A program made the translations under genes and the position numbers. This document shows positions 7,270 through 16,607 of a stretch of DNA of 64,000 bases, piece by piece. The DNA is from Sphingomonadales bacterium Ga0077531 (lineage in GTDB: Bacteria; Pseudomonadota; Alphaproteobacteria; Sphingomonadales; Sphingomonadaceae). The stretch lies in NCBI GenBank assembly GCA_001464915.1, contig LNED01000033.1, positions 1-64,000 of the forward strand, in the 5' to 3' direction. The notes below the pieces were generated by a model. The model worked only from the letters and a program-made list of their open reading frames with translations. It searched no databases and was not told where the DNA came from. How positions within the stretch are numbered: the stretch's first letter is position 1; every line of letters starts with the position of its first letter.

Positions 7270-8724
7270 TTATCTCCGCAGCATTTCAGGGGACACCAGC
7301 AACAGCGCGAGCGCCTGCTTGCCGCTTTCGGCGCGAGCGATCTGCGTGCGGGTCGGATCGCTCAGCGCGCCGGGAAAGGCGGCTTCGGCGCGGGCGGTGA
7401 CATCTTCGATGGCGGCATCGCGTGCGATTTGCCCGGCCAGCTCGACCCGGCGCAGCAGCGCGTCCGGCCCGGCCCAACTCGCCGCAATATCGTCATAGCC
7501 CGCTGGCGATGGCGCGCGCCACGGCACGTGGCCCAGCTGCGTTAATGCAGCCACGATGCGGCGCGGGGGCAGGCTCTCGACGCCGGTTAGCCGCAGCGAT
7601 GCGACCAGCCATTCGAACGGGGTGCGGAATTTGACCGGGGCAGGCTCCCACGCCTCAGGCGCCTCGATCAGCGTGCGGGTGAGGCTGGCAAGATCGCCGC
7701 CGGTGCGCAGGAAATCTGCCTCAAGCCGGGCGACCAGCGCGGGCGGCGGGGTGTCGCCCGCGAAATGGCGCGCCAGCTTGGTGGCGACGTGGCGCGCGGT
7801 GGCAGGGTGGAGGGCGAGCTCGCGAAGGATCGCGCGCGCTTGATCTGCGGCCACCGCCGAATAGGAGCGGCCCAGCACCCGGCGCGCGCCCGGTTCGTGC
7901 GCCACCGCGACAAACATTGCGCCGCTTGGCTGTTCCTCGCCGAAGCGGTCAGCTCGGCCAATCCCCGGCACCGTCCACCCGGTCAGTGCGCGAGCGAATT
8001 CCGTGACGTCGGCTTGGGTATAACCGCCGTGCACGCCAAGGGTGTGCAGTTCGAGGATTTCGCGCGCGAGGTTCTCGTTCAGCCCGCGCGGGCCTTGCGC
8101 ATTGGGGCGGTCGGCGCGGCGACGTTGCGCAGGGGAATTGAGGCCAACCGATTGGAACTGGTCGAGATAGAGCAACATAGCTGGATGCAGCGTCGCGGCT
8201 TCGAGCATGTCGCCGAACCGGCCCAGCACATGTGGGCGGATCGCGGTAAATTCGTGATCGCCGACCGTGACCTGCGTGCCCAATTTGCCGACCGAGACGC
8301 TGAAATGATTGGCCCAGAAATGAACCAACCGCTCCAGCAGCGGCGTTTTACTGCCGACCGCGAGATTGACCCGCAAGGCAATGTCCTGCGCCAGCACGGC
8401 GCGCGCTTCGACATATTTCTCGCGTAGTTCGGGCGGCAGGTTGGCAAGCGCCGCGTCGCGGGCATCGCCGCGCGTCATGTCCGCAATCATCGGCTCCTTC
8501 GCCGCCATTTCCGCCATCTCGCGGGTATCGCGGCGCATAGAGCGGAGGAGTGCGAGCGTTTCGCCGATATTGCCGTGGGCACGGGTGCGCTTGGTGATGA
8601 CGACAGGCGCAGGGTCGTAGCGATCAAGCTGGCGCAGCAGCCAGGCGCGCGGATCTTTCGGTGCGTCTTCGCGCGCGCCAAGGCCATAGCCGAACCGGCT
8701 CAGCGCAATGCTCGACGGCGTCAT
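7270..8724 (-). CDS. DUF1800 family protein
   Basis: 484 residues. The N-terminus SIALSRFGYGLG, the middle WANHFSVSV and LNENLAREILELHTLGV, and TGWTVPGI are recurrent DUF1800 motifs. This helical family is nearly always next to a DUF1501 gene, as here. The two are co-transcribed with DUF1800 first. No clear signal peptide is seen. The role is unknown; the pair may act on secreted or surface polymers, but the sequence does not show this. Confidence 0.88.
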   Translation of the reverse strand: MTPSSIALSRFGYGLGAREDAPKDPRAWLLRQLDRYDPAPVVITKRTRAHGNIGETLALLRSMRRDTREMAEMAAKEPMIADMTRGDARDAALANLPPELREKYVEARAVLAQDIALRVNLAVGSKTPLLERLVHFWANHFSVSVGKLGTQVTVGDHEFTAIRPHVLGRFGDMLEAATLHPAMLLYLDQFQSVGLNSPAQRRRADRPNAQGPRGLNENLAREILELHTLGVHGGYTQADVTEFARALTGWTVPGIGRADRFGEEQPSGAMFVAVAHEPGARRVLGRSYSAVAADQARAILRELALHPATARHVATKLARHFAGDTPPPALVARLEADFLRTGGDLASLTRTLIEAPEAWEPAPVKFRTPFEWLVASLRLTGVESLPPRRIVAALTQLGHVPWRAPSPAGYDDIAASWAGPDALLRRVELAGQIARDAAIEDVTARAEAAFPGALSDPTRTQIARAESGKQALALLLVSPEMLRR

Positions 8725-8886
8725 CGCGCGGTCTCGCAGGTTATCGTCAGCGGTGCAAATCTTAGAAGCATGGGCGCACCCTTCCTAATCGAGCGCAGCA
8801 GTATTGCCTGCTTGCCACTGATCAACGGATTAATGGGCGGAACCCTTCGCGCAACGCTGGTGCTTTCGCGCCGGGCTGTGCCGAGC

Positions 8887-9525
8887 CTACGCCGAAGCGC
8901 TGGCGGCGATCACCGCGAGCGCTTCGGCCTCGCTGATGACTTCGGCATATTTGGCCTGAAGGTCGAAGAGATTGGCCTCGTGTGGCCCTTTGTGGCGATC
9001 AGCGCAGGCTTCGCGCACCACCAACGGGACAAAGCCATATTGCATCGCGTCGAGCACGCTCGCGCGGACGCAACCTGAGGTCGAATAGCCGGTAATCAGC
9101 AGCGTATCGACGCCCGCGGCTTGCAATTTTTCAGCAAGTGCGGTGCCGAAGAAGGCGGACGGGTATTGCTTGGTCACCACCCGGTCGTCGATTTGTGGGG
9201 TGAGGTCAGCGGGGAAAGCGCCCAGCGGCGATCCTTCGACGAACACCTTGAGCACCGGCACCTTGCGGTAGAATACCCCGCCGTCCGATCCATCGGGCTT
9301 GTACTGAACATTGGTGAAGATCACCGGCACGCCCGCCGCCCGCGCCGCTTCCGCCAGCCGCCGGTTGCTATCCTTCGCCGCCGCCGCGCTGTCCATGAAT
9401 AGCGGTGAGGACGGCTCAAGATAAGCCGTCACCACATCGATAATCAGCAGCGCAGGGCGCTTACCCGGCTGCAAGCGCCCTTCGAACACCCCCGCGTAGT
9501 TGTCGGATGCCGAAGGGCCAGCCAT
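8887..9525 (-). CDS. Isochorismatase-fold amidohydrolase (N-carbamoylsarcosine amidase-like)
   Basis: 212 residues. The cysteine-hydrolase triad is present: Asp30 (LLIID), Lys119 (VVTKQY) and Cys152 (STSGCVRAS). The sequence is closest in style to N-carbamoylsarcosine and other carbamoyl amidases (VFYRKVP, QYPSAFFGT). Such enzymes release ammonia and CO2 from N-carbamoyl compounds. The ATG overlaps the stop of the CoA-transferase gene by one base, making it the last gene of the hydantoinase operon. That fits hydrolysis of the N-carbamoyl product of a ring-opening hydantoinase. The true substrate is not shown. Confidence 0.8.
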   Translation of the reverse strand: MAGPSASDNYAGVFEGRLQPGKRPALLIIDVVTAYLEPSSPLFMDSAAAAKDSNRRLAEAARAAGVPVIFTNVQYKPDGSDGGVFYRKVPVLKVFVEGSPLGAFPADLTPQIDDRVVTKQYPSAFFGTALAEKLQAAGVDTLLITGYSTSGCVRASVLDAMQYGFVPLVVREACADRHKGPHEANLFDLQAKYAEVISEAEALAVIAASASA

Positions 9526-10733
9526 CAGATGATCCCCGCCAGCGTCAATCGCGCGAGTTCCTCCACGCCCAGCCCAAGCCGTTCAGCATAGACCTCGGCA
9601 TTGTCCTGCCCCGGCGCAGCAGGCGCTGGGCGGCGGATCGACGAGGGAGTTTTGGACAGTTTGGGGAAAGTGCTCTGCATCTTGATCCGCCCGCGGTTCT
9701 GCGTTTCAACCTCGACGATAGCGCCGCGCGCCTGAAAGTGCGGGTCGGCGAGCATATCTGGTGCGCGGTAGACGCGGCCGGCGGGGATTGAATATTCGGT
9801 CATCAACGCATCGACCTCGTCAACGGTCAGCGTGCCGGTCCAATCGTTGACCAGCGCGTCCAATTCGTCCTGATGGATGCCGCGGGCAATGTGGGTGGCA
9901 TAGCGTTCGTCGGTGGCGAGTTGCGGGCGGCCCATCGCTTGGGCCAGCCGCGCGAAGATCGCATCGCCGTTCGCGCCGATCATGTAGCTACCATCCTTGC
10001 AGGCATAGACGTTTGACGGCGCAATGCCTTTCAGCACCGAGCCTGAGCGTTCGCGGATCACGCCGTTGCGGTCGTACTCGGGCACGAGGCCTTCCATCAC
10101 CTGCAACACCGCTTCGTACAGCGCAGAGTCCACCACCTGACCCTCACCGGTTTTTTCACGGTGGTGCAGCGCGGCGAGCACTCCCAAAGCGCCATAGGTG
10201 GCGCACAGGGTATCGCCGATTGAAATGCCCATCCGGCTGGGCGGTCGGTCGGGTTCACCGACGATGTAGCGCCACCCGCCCATCGCCTCACCAATCCCGC
10301 CAAAGCCCGCGCGGTCGGAGTATGGCCCGTCCTGCCCGTAGCCCGACATGCGCGCGATAATCAGACCGGGATTGATCGCGTGGAGTTCCGCCGGGCTTAG
10401 GCCCCAGCGTTCCAGCGTGCCGGGCTTGAAATTCTCGATCAACACGTCCGCGCTCGCGATCAATTGCTTGGCGAGCGCCTGACCTTCTGGCACGCGCAGG
10501 TTGCAGGTGACCGAGCGTTTGTTGCGGCCGATGACTTCCCACTGCACCTTCTCGTCGCCCTGGCCCCAGTTGCGCATCGGATCGCCCGCGCCCGGTGGCT
10601 CAATCTTGACCACATCGGCGCCCATGTCGCCGAGCAATTGCCCGCAGAACGGCCCGGCCAACAGCTGGCCCATTTCCACGACCTTGATCCCTTGAAGGGC
10701 GCTCGTATTTGCGAGCGAAGCGGCAGCGTTCAT
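9525..10733 (-). CDS. CaiB/BaiF family (class III) CoA-transferase
   Basis: 402 residues from the ATG at 10733, which overlaps the hyuB stop (ATGA). The open frame reaches 10799, but those residues lie inside hyuB. VVEMGQLLAGPFCGQLLGDMGADVVKIE is split in family style into the N-terminal motif and the GADVVKIE segment. ENFKPGTLERWGLS carries the family's conserved region, just ahead of the NPGLI motif, and GQVVDSALYEA follows. Class III enzymes move CoA between carboxylic acids through a catalytic Asp. In this operon it could activate an acid for the neighbouring HMG-CoA-lyase-like protein. Confidence 0.88.
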   Translation of the reverse strand: MNAAASLANTSALQGIKVVEMGQLLAGPFCGQLLGDMGADVVKIEPPGAGDPMRNWGQGDEKVQWEVIGRNKRSVTCNLRVPEGQALAKQLIASADVLIENFKPGTLERWGLSPAELHAINPGLIIARMSGYGQDGPYSDRAGFGGIGEAMGGWRYIVGEPDRPPSRMGISIGDTLCATYGALGVLAALHHREKTGEGQVVDSALYEAVLQVMEGLVPEYDRNGVIRERSGSVLKGIAPSNVYACKDGSYMIGANGDAIFARLAQAMGRPQLATDERYATHIARGIHQDELDALVNDWTGTLTVDEVDALMTEYSIPAGRVYRAPDMLADPHFQARGAIVEVETQNRGRIKMQSTFPKLSKTPSSIRRPAPAAPGQDNAEVYAERLGLGVEELARLTLAGII

Positions 10734-12616
10734 TCCGCCGCCTCCCGCAGCTGCCACACCGGCTGAATCGGCGCGGGCAGGCCGGTTTCTGCAAGGCAAT
10801 TGGCGCGCAAGTCATCAATGCTTGGGCCGTAATCGAACAGCGGTAGTTCGCCACGCGATGAGGTCATGTCCGCGCGCAGGGCTTGTGTTGCGGCGCTGTC
10901 CACCGTGCCGTCGTCGTCAGCCACCACGCCATAAGCGCGTGCGCCTTCGGGTGTCACCAGCCCCTGCCTGATTTCGAGCCCCACCAGATCAGCATCACGC
11001 GCCAGCGGGTCGCCCCAGCCGCCGCCACCCCAGGTGATGAAGTGCAGCAGATCGCCCGCCTTCACAGGGACGCTTTCGACCTTGTTGCCGACGATTTCTT
11101 CGCTGCCGTCCGCCCGTTCGAGCACCTTCTTGGCGCGTTTGCCCGGGTGCCCACCATTGACCCCCCACGGCGGCACGAACCAGCGATCGTCATGGATCGC
11201 GATCTCGCCATCCGCCAGAAAGCGGTAGGTCATGTGGATGCCGTTGCCGCCCCGGTGCAGCCCCGCGCCGCCGCTATCAGGTGCGGTCGCGTAACGCTCA
11301 ATCCGCAAGGGGAAGTAGCGTTCGAGAAACTCGTTCGGCACATTGGTGAAGCCCGGCCACAGCGAATGCCCGTCCGGCCCGTCACCCATCGGTCTGCCCG
11401 GAATGCCGCCAAAGCCGATCTGGAACAGCTGGAACCAGTCGCGCGTGCCATCCTCGCGGCTATCCCAGCCCGAATAGAACAGGTGGGGCGAGGAGGAGAA
11501 CCCGGCGGCGTTGAGAAACTCCGGTGTCTTTTGCCCGAGCAATCCGCCCAGAATGTCGAAGATGCGGCCCAAGGCGTGCGTCCGGCCCGACAATGCGGCG
11601 GGGAAACGCGGTTTGAGCAGCGAGCCTTCGGGAATGCGCACTTCGATCAGGTCATAGAACCCGTCATTAAACAGGATCTGCGGATCGAAGACCATGATCA
11701 TATAAATGCCGAAGAACATCTTGAACATGTTTTCATTGAGGAAAAAGTTGATCGAGGCGGCCGATTGCGGGTCGGTGCCTTCAAAATCGAGGATCACCTT
11801 GTCGCCATCACGCCACATCGTGCAGCGGATCTTGTAGGGGCCGTAGCCCTTGCCATCATCGCAGATGTAATCCTCGAAACTGACGGGTTCCTCGGCCACA
11901 GCCATCGCCAGCAGCGCCTTCATCGCGCGGTGGTTGCGAGCGAGCAGTTCCTGCGTTGCCGAGACGTAGACATCATCGCCGAAGCGTTCGGCCATCTCGA
12001 CCACGCGGCGCGCAGCCACACGGCAGCTGGCGATCAGCGCGTTCAAATCCGCCTGACACCAATCGGGTTTGCGGGTCTGGTGCATGACCAGCTTCATCAG
12101 GTCTTCGTTGTATTCGCCGCGCTTCCAGATTTTCACCGGGGGAATGCGCACGCCTTCTTCGAAGATTGATGACGCGCCAATCGGCATGGAACCCGGCACG
12201 CTCCCGCCGATGTCGCTCTGGTGGCCGAACATCGCGGTATAGGCGATCAGCCGCCCATCCTTGAACACCGGCAGCATCACCAGCCAATCGTTCGAGTGGC
12301 TGATCGCGCCCGCACACGAATAAGGATCGGACAGGAAGATCATGTCTCCATCCTCGATCGTGCCGTCAAAGCTGATCAGGAAGCCATCGATGAAGCTGCC
12401 GAACTGGCCGACGATCATCTTGCCAGCGGGATCGGCGATCAGCGGGAAGGCGTCGCCTTGTTCGCGGATGCCGGGCGACATGGCGGTGCGCACGAGCGTC
12501 GCATCCATTTCGATGCGGGCATTGCGCAGCGCGTTCTCGATGATGTCGAGCGTGACCGGGTCGATGGCGACCTTGTTGAATGGGACGGTGTTGGGTTCGA
12601 TAATGCGGGCAGGCAT
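10730..12616 (-). CDS. hyuB: Hydantoinase B/oxoprolinase family protein
   Basis: 628 residues. DPVTLDIIENALRNARIEMDATL is the family start, followed by FPLIADPAGKM, DMIFLSDPY and GHQSDIGG. The C-terminal part has GGAGLHRGGNGI and ITWGGGGWGDPL. HyuB pairs with HyuA to open cyclic ureides or lactams with ATP; relatives include 5-oxoprolinase and acetophenone/acetone carboxylases. It follows hyuA after four bases and overlaps the CoA-transferase gene, so the subunits are made together. The exact ring substrate cannot be read from sequence. Confidence 0.88.
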   Translation of the reverse strand: MPARIIEPNTVPFNKVAIDPVTLDIIENALRNARIEMDATLVRTAMSPGIREQGDAFPLIADPAGKMIVGQFGSFIDGFLISFDGTIEDGDMIFLSDPYSCAGAISHSNDWLVMLPVFKDGRLIAYTAMFGHQSDIGGSVPGSMPIGASSIFEEGVRIPPVKIWKRGEYNEDLMKLVMHQTRKPDWCQADLNALIASCRVAARRVVEMAERFGDDVYVSATQELLARNHRAMKALLAMAVAEEPVSFEDYICDDGKGYGPYKIRCTMWRDGDKVILDFEGTDPQSAASINFFLNENMFKMFFGIYMIMVFDPQILFNDGFYDLIEVRIPEGSLLKPRFPAALSGRTHALGRIFDILGGLLGQKTPEFLNAAGFSSSPHLFYSGWDSREDGTRDWFQLFQIGFGGIPGRPMGDGPDGHSLWPGFTNVPNEFLERYFPLRIERYATAPDSGGAGLHRGGNGIHMTYRFLADGEIAIHDDRWFVPPWGVNGGHPGKRAKKVLERADGSEEIVGNKVESVPVKAGDLLHFITWGGGGWGDPLARDADLVGLEIRQGLVTPEGARAYGVVADDDGTVDSAATQALRADMTSSRGELPLFDYGPSIDDLRANCLAETGLPAPIQPVWQLREAAE

Positions 12617-12620
12617 AGTT

Positions 12621-14678
12621 TTAGCCTTTCGCCTTGAGAGTGATGAGGATGTTGCCGACCGCGTCCACGACCGCGCGGCAATCGTGTTCGACCAGCGTGG
12701 TCGAATCCATTTCGGTAATGATCGCCGGGCCTTCGATCACGTCGCCCTGCCGAAGCTTGGCGCGGTCATAGATCACCGCCGCGCGTTCCGCCCCGTCGAT
12801 CCACACCGTGTGGTCGCGGATCTTGGCGGCGCCGGGATCGCCATCACCCTTGGGCAATTCGGTGGCGGGAAGGGCAGGGGCCTGCCCCTGCGCTACAGCA
12901 CGCAGGTTCACGATTTCGTGCGGGGTATCCATGTTGAAGGTGAAGAGCCTGAGGTGCTCCTCGTCAAAGCGAGCGAGGATGCCGGCGATGCCGTCCTTTT
13001 CGAGGATGTCCTGCGTGATGGTGAGCGGCACTTCAAACGCCTGCCCCGCATAGCGCACATCGATTTCGAATAGCGAAGTGATCTGGTCTTCGGGGATGCC
13101 GTCGGCCAGCAATTCGCTGCGGGTCTGTTCGGCCATGTCGTCGAGCACTCCGACCAGATCGGCAATGCTGGTATCCTTGGCGAGCCGCGAGAAACTACGC
13201 GCGGTTTCGGTCCGCATCCGCGTGGTCGCATCGCCCAGCGCGCACAGCACGCCGGGAGAGACGGGTGAGATCGCGGGCCAGCTGCCCATCAACCGCGCCA
13301 CCGCATTCACATGCAGAGGGCCCGCGCCGCCGAACCCCATCAGCGCAAACTCGCGCGGGTCGTAGCCCTGCTGCACCGAGATCATCCGCAGCGCGCCGAA
13401 CATGTTTTCGTTGACGATATCGATGATGCCGCGCGCGGCCTCCATCAGGCTGATGCCGAGCGCATCGGCGATGGTCTGCACCGCGACCTTGGCGCCTTCC
13501 CGGTCGAGCTTGAAGGCGCCGCCCAATAGGTCTTCGGGCAGATAGCCGAGCACCACATTGGCATCGGTCACGGTGGGCAGCGTGCCGCCCTTGTTATAGG
13601 CGACCGGCCCCGGCACCGCACCCGCGCTTTCCGGGCCGACGCGCAGCGCGCCGGTCAATTGCGGGACGTGGGCAATCGAACCGCCACCTGCGCCCACCGT
13701 CTTCACATCCAATGCCGAGGCGCGCACTGACAAGTGCCCGACCTCGGTGGTGCGCTGACGGCGCGGTTCCAAGCCCTGGATCAGTGCCACGTCGGTCGAG
13801 GTGCCGCCGACATCGAGGGTGAGGATGTTCTCAAACCCGGCGTTCTTCGCCACCCACAGCGCGCCGGTGACACCGCCTGCCGGGCCCGACATCAGGATAT
13901 TGACCGGGTGCTCCTCAGCCTTCTGGCTGCTCATCAAGCCGCCGTCTGATCGCAGCAGCGACAGGCGACCCTTGAAGCCCTCCTGCTCCAAACGACTGCG
14001 CAGGTTGGAGACATATTTGCTCACCACCGGGCGCACCGCCGCGTTTGCCACAGTCGAGAGTGTGCGTTCGTATTCCTGCATTTCGGGCAGGACTTCGTGG
14101 CTGAGCGAGACAGGGATGCCGGGGAGTTCTTCTGCCGCGATGGCGCCAATCCGGGCCTCGTGCGCGCCATTCAAATAGGCGTTCATCAGACTGACGGTTA
14201 GCGCCTCGATCCCGTCTCCCTTCAGCTTGCGCAAGGCGGCGCGCACTGCCTGTTCGTCAAGCGGGGCGACCTCGCGCCCTTGGGCGTCCATCCGCCCCGG
14301 CACTTCGACCGTGTGCTCCAGCCGCGCCAATGGCTGCGGCTTGGGCCACACGATCCACGCCGCCAGCCCGCCGGGGACAAAGGAGCGCGCGATTTGCATG
14401 ATGTCGCGGTAACCCTGCGTCGTGACGAGGCCGACCTTCGCGCCCTTGCCTTCGAGTACGGCATTGGTCGCAACCGTGGTGCCGTGGAGGAAGTAGGTAA
14501 TATCTTCGGCGGTGATCCCAGCATTGGCCATGATCGCCTTCACCCCGTTGAGAATGCCTTCGGACGAATCATGCGGGGTGGACGGCGTCTTGTGCCGCCA
14601 GAACGCGCCGCTCGCCTCGTCGAACAGCAGCAGGTCGGTGAAAGTTCCGCCCACATCAACACCCAACCTGTACGTCAT
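12621..14678 (-). CDS. hyuA: Hydantoinase A/oxoprolinase family protein
   Basis: 685 residues. RLGVDVGGTFTDLLLFD is the phosphate-binding start of the actin-like ATPase fold of HyuA, with HGTTVATNAVLEG, LLRSDGGLMSS and TLDVGGTSTDVALI as later family motifs. The C-terminal region (GFGGAGPLHVNAVA, and AIITEMDSTTLVEHD) is complete. HyuA supplies the ATP-hydrolysing half of N-methylhydantoinase/5-oxoprolinase-type enzymes. It sits 15 bases after the lyase gene and four before hyuB. Confidence 0.9.
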   Translation of the reverse strand: MTYRLGVDVGGTFTDLLLFDEASGAFWRHKTPSTPHDSSEGILNGVKAIMANAGITAEDITYFLHGTTVATNAVLEGKGAKVGLVTTQGYRDIMQIARSFVPGGLAAWIVWPKPQPLARLEHTVEVPGRMDAQGREVAPLDEQAVRAALRKLKGDGIEALTVSLMNAYLNGAHEARIGAIAAEELPGIPVSLSHEVLPEMQEYERTLSTVANAAVRPVVSKYVSNLRSRLEQEGFKGRLSLLRSDGGLMSSQKAEEHPVNILMSGPAGGVTGALWVAKNAGFENILTLDVGGTSTDVALIQGLEPRRQRTTEVGHLSVRASALDVKTVGAGGGSIAHVPQLTGALRVGPESAGAVPGPVAYNKGGTLPTVTDANVVLGYLPEDLLGGAFKLDREGAKVAVQTIADALGISLMEAARGIIDIVNENMFGALRMISVQQGYDPREFALMGFGGAGPLHVNAVARLMGSWPAISPVSPGVLCALGDATTRMRTETARSFSRLAKDTSIADLVGVLDDMAEQTRSELLADGIPEDQITSLFEIDVRYAGQAFEVPLTITQDILEKDGIAGILARFDEEHLRLFTFNMDTPHEIVNLRAVAQGQAPALPATELPKGDGDPGAAKIRDHTVWIDGAERAAVIYDRAKLRQGDVIEGPAIITEMDSTTLVEHDCRAVVDAVGNILITLKAKG

Positions 14679-14693
14679 GCCGTGTCCTTATGC

Positions 14694-15602
14694 TTATGCC
14701 GCGCGGGCGACAGCTGAAGGCAATTCGCGCCCCAGCAATCCCGCAAACCATTTGTTTGCGGCGATGGCCGCGTCGAGATCGATGCCGGTGTCCACACCCG
14801 AACGCGCCATCATGTAGACGAGGTCTTCGGTGGCGATGTTGCCCGTCGCGCGCGGGGCAAATGGGCAACCACCAAGCCCGCCCAATGAGGCGTCGAAGAT
14901 GCGCACGCCGGCTTTGTAAGCCTCCCACGCATTGGCGATGCCCGTGCCGCGTGTGTTGTGGAAATGCGCGCGCATCGGGATCTTGTCGCCCAGCAGTGCG
15001 CCCAGCTTGCCGAACAATTCGCCCGCCTCCCACGGCGTGCCGACGCCGATGGTATCGGCGAGCGCGATCTCCTCCGGGTTTTCGATGGCGAGTTCCTCGG
15101 CGATGGCGAGCACGGTGTCATGTTTAACCTCGCCTTCGAACGGGCAGCCAAATGCGGCGCTGATGGTGACCTGCGCGCGCAATCCTTCGGCGCGGGCAAA
15201 GCGCAGCATGGCGCGCGTTTCGGCGAGCCCCTCGGCGATGGTCTGGCCCTGATTCTTCTGCCCGAAGGTGTTGCTCGCCACGATCACGCAGCCGACCTGA
15301 TCAACCCCGCGCGCACCATTTTCTCGCGTCGCCAGCGCGCGCATCACGCCGCGTTTGTTGAGCACGAGACCGATATAGGTGCAATCAGCGCGGTCGGGCA
15401 GGGCGGCAATCACGGCCTCGGCATCGGCCATTTGCGGCACGCGAGCGGGATGGACAAAGCTAGCCACCTCCATCCGCCGCGCGCCGTAACCGATCATGCG
15501 GTCGATCATCGCCAGTTTCACATCCGTGGTGATGATGTCGGGTTCGTTCTGAAGCCCGTCGCGCGGGCCGACTTCGACCAGTTCGATATGTTCGAGGCCC
15601 AT
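14694..15602 (-). CDS. Hydroxymethylglutaryl-CoA lyase-like enzyme
   Basis: 302 residues. VEVGPRDGLQNE is the metal-binding start of the HMGL TIM barrel, followed by RMEVASFVHPARVPQM, then HFHNTRGTG with the His pair for the divalent metal, and GLGGCPFAP with the active-site Cys. Classic enzymes cleave HMG-CoA to acetoacetate and acetyl-CoA, but relatives act on other 3-hydroxyacyl-CoAs. It is the first gene of the minus-strand hydantoinase operon. The TTGTATACAA palindrome sits about 47 bases upstream. Working with the CoA-transferase, it may cut the carbon skeleton of the pathway substrate. Confidence 0.85.
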   Translation of the reverse strand: MGLEHIELVEVGPRDGLQNEPDIITTDVKLAMIDRMIGYGARRMEVASFVHPARVPQMADAEAVIAALPDRADCTYIGLVLNKRGVMRALATRENGARGVDQVGCVIVASNTFGQKNQGQTIAEGLAETRAMLRFARAEGLRAQVTISAAFGCPFEGEVKHDTVLAIAEELAIENPEEIALADTIGVGTPWEAGELFGKLGALLGDKIPMRAHFHNTRGTGIANAWEAYKAGVRIFDASLGGLGGCPFAPRATGNIATEDLVYMMARSGVDTGIDLDAAIAANKWFAGLLGRELPSAVARAA

Positions 15603-15648
15603 GGTGAATCGCCTGCCCTTGGAAAACTGCTGCCGGATGAATTACTCA

Positions 15649-15661
15649 ATTTGTATACAAT
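15649..15661. promoter_or_regulatory. GntR-type operator, lyase/hydantoinase arm
   Basis: ATTTGTATACAAT, containing the perfect 10-bp palindrome TTGTATACAA at 15651-15660. It lies in the spacer between the GntR gene and the lyase gene, 47 bases from the lyase start. The same 13 bases recur at 16544-16556. GntR/FadR-type dimers typically bind short AT-rich palindromes of this kind. Confidence 0.65.
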
Positions 15662-15718
15662 TGCAATCGCGCTGGCGCAAAACCATGGGTCTGAAACCAC
15701 ACCAGCATTGCCGCGCTA

Positions 15719-16390
15719 TTACGTCTGATCGAGCCCGGCGCTGCCACCTTTGGGGCCAACCGATTTGGCGAAAGTGTGGAACGCGCGGCGCAGGTGGCTG
15801 CCCATCACCGCCCGTGCCCAATCCGGGTCGCGGGCTGCAAAGGCGGCGATCAATTCATCATGATCGCGCGCCGATTGCTTGAGATCTTCCAGCGAGTAAG
15901 TGCGCGCGGTGCGTAGCACCACCGGGGCTTCGACCAGACGCCCCAGCATTTGCCCAAGACGCGGCGAATCTGCGGCATCGACGATTGCTTCATGAAAGCA
16001 GCGATTGGCTTCAAGAAAGCGCGCCACATCGGGCGGGGTTTGCGCAATCGCATCTTTCAATGCGTGGTTCACCGCCTCCAGCTGTGTGATCTTCGCGCGC
16101 GACAGGCGCCGCGCCGCGCGTTCGGCCGCGTGGCATTCGAGCATCTGACGCAGCGCGAACATCTCTTCGATATCATCGCGGCTCCAATCGGCGACAAACA
16201 GCCGCTTGGTATCGCTGCGCACCAGCAGCAATTCGTCCTCCAGCCGCCGCACCGCCTCGCGCACCGGCGTACGGCTAACCCCGGTGATCTGCGCCAGTTG
16301 GTCTTCGGTCAGCTGTTCATTGGGCTGCACCGCGCCGCTCAGCAAATGCGCGCGGATCTTGGCATAGGCCAGTTCGGACGCGCGGCTCAT
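15719..16390 (-). CDS. GntR family regulator, FCD subgroup
   Basis: 223 residues from ATG 16390. The frame is open to a GTG at 16459, which would add 23 residues of no family character. The N-terminal winged helix has the GntR core (QLTEDQLAQITGVSRTPVREA). The C-terminal helical FCD ligand domain includes FHEAIVDAAD and a late GSHLRRAF, which carries His typical of metal-assisted acid binding. The gene lies between the lyase-hyuAB operon and the racemase-SnoaL operon, and the two identical palindromes lie on either side of it. It therefore probably represses both arms until a pathway acid is bound. Confidence 0.85.
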   Translation of the reverse strand: MSRASELAYAKIRAHLLSGAVQPNEQLTEDQLAQITGVSRTPVREAVRRLEDELLLVRSDTKRLFVADWSRDDIEEMFALRQMLECHAAERAARRLSRAKITQLEAVNHALKDAIAQTPPDVARFLEANRCFHEAIVDAADSPRLGQMLGRLVEAPVVLRTARTYSLEDLKQSARDHDELIAAFAARDPDWARAVMGSHLRRAFHTFAKSVGPKGGSAGLDQT

Positions 16391-16543
16391 CAGAGAACGG
16401 CCTGCAAGGTGTTGGAGAAACGGGGGATGATCATGCCGCGCCTTTTCTATGTCAGCCACTCAAGCCCGGGAAGCCCTGCGGCGGCAAAAACACACTGCCA
16501 ACGTCCTTATCAGCACTTTTGGGCAAAGCACTTGACGGACGCT

Positions 16544-16556
16544 ATTTGTATACAAT
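16544..16556. promoter_or_regulatory. GntR-type operator, racemase arm
   Basis: ATTTGTATACAAT is identical over 13 bases to the copy at 15649-15661. A possible -35 (TTGACG, 16532-16537) lies just upstream, so bound repressor would block the promoter. The site is 52 bases before the GTG of the racemase-fold gene. Confidence 0.65.
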
Positions 16557-16607
16557 AACGGTTTGAGCAATGGCAACAGGCCAAAAAAGGCAACAGGGGT
16601 GTTCGCC

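Noticed and set aside
8725-8886. Gene in the spacer between DUF1800 and the amidohydrolase
   Set aside because: No start, RBS or motif was found on either strand.
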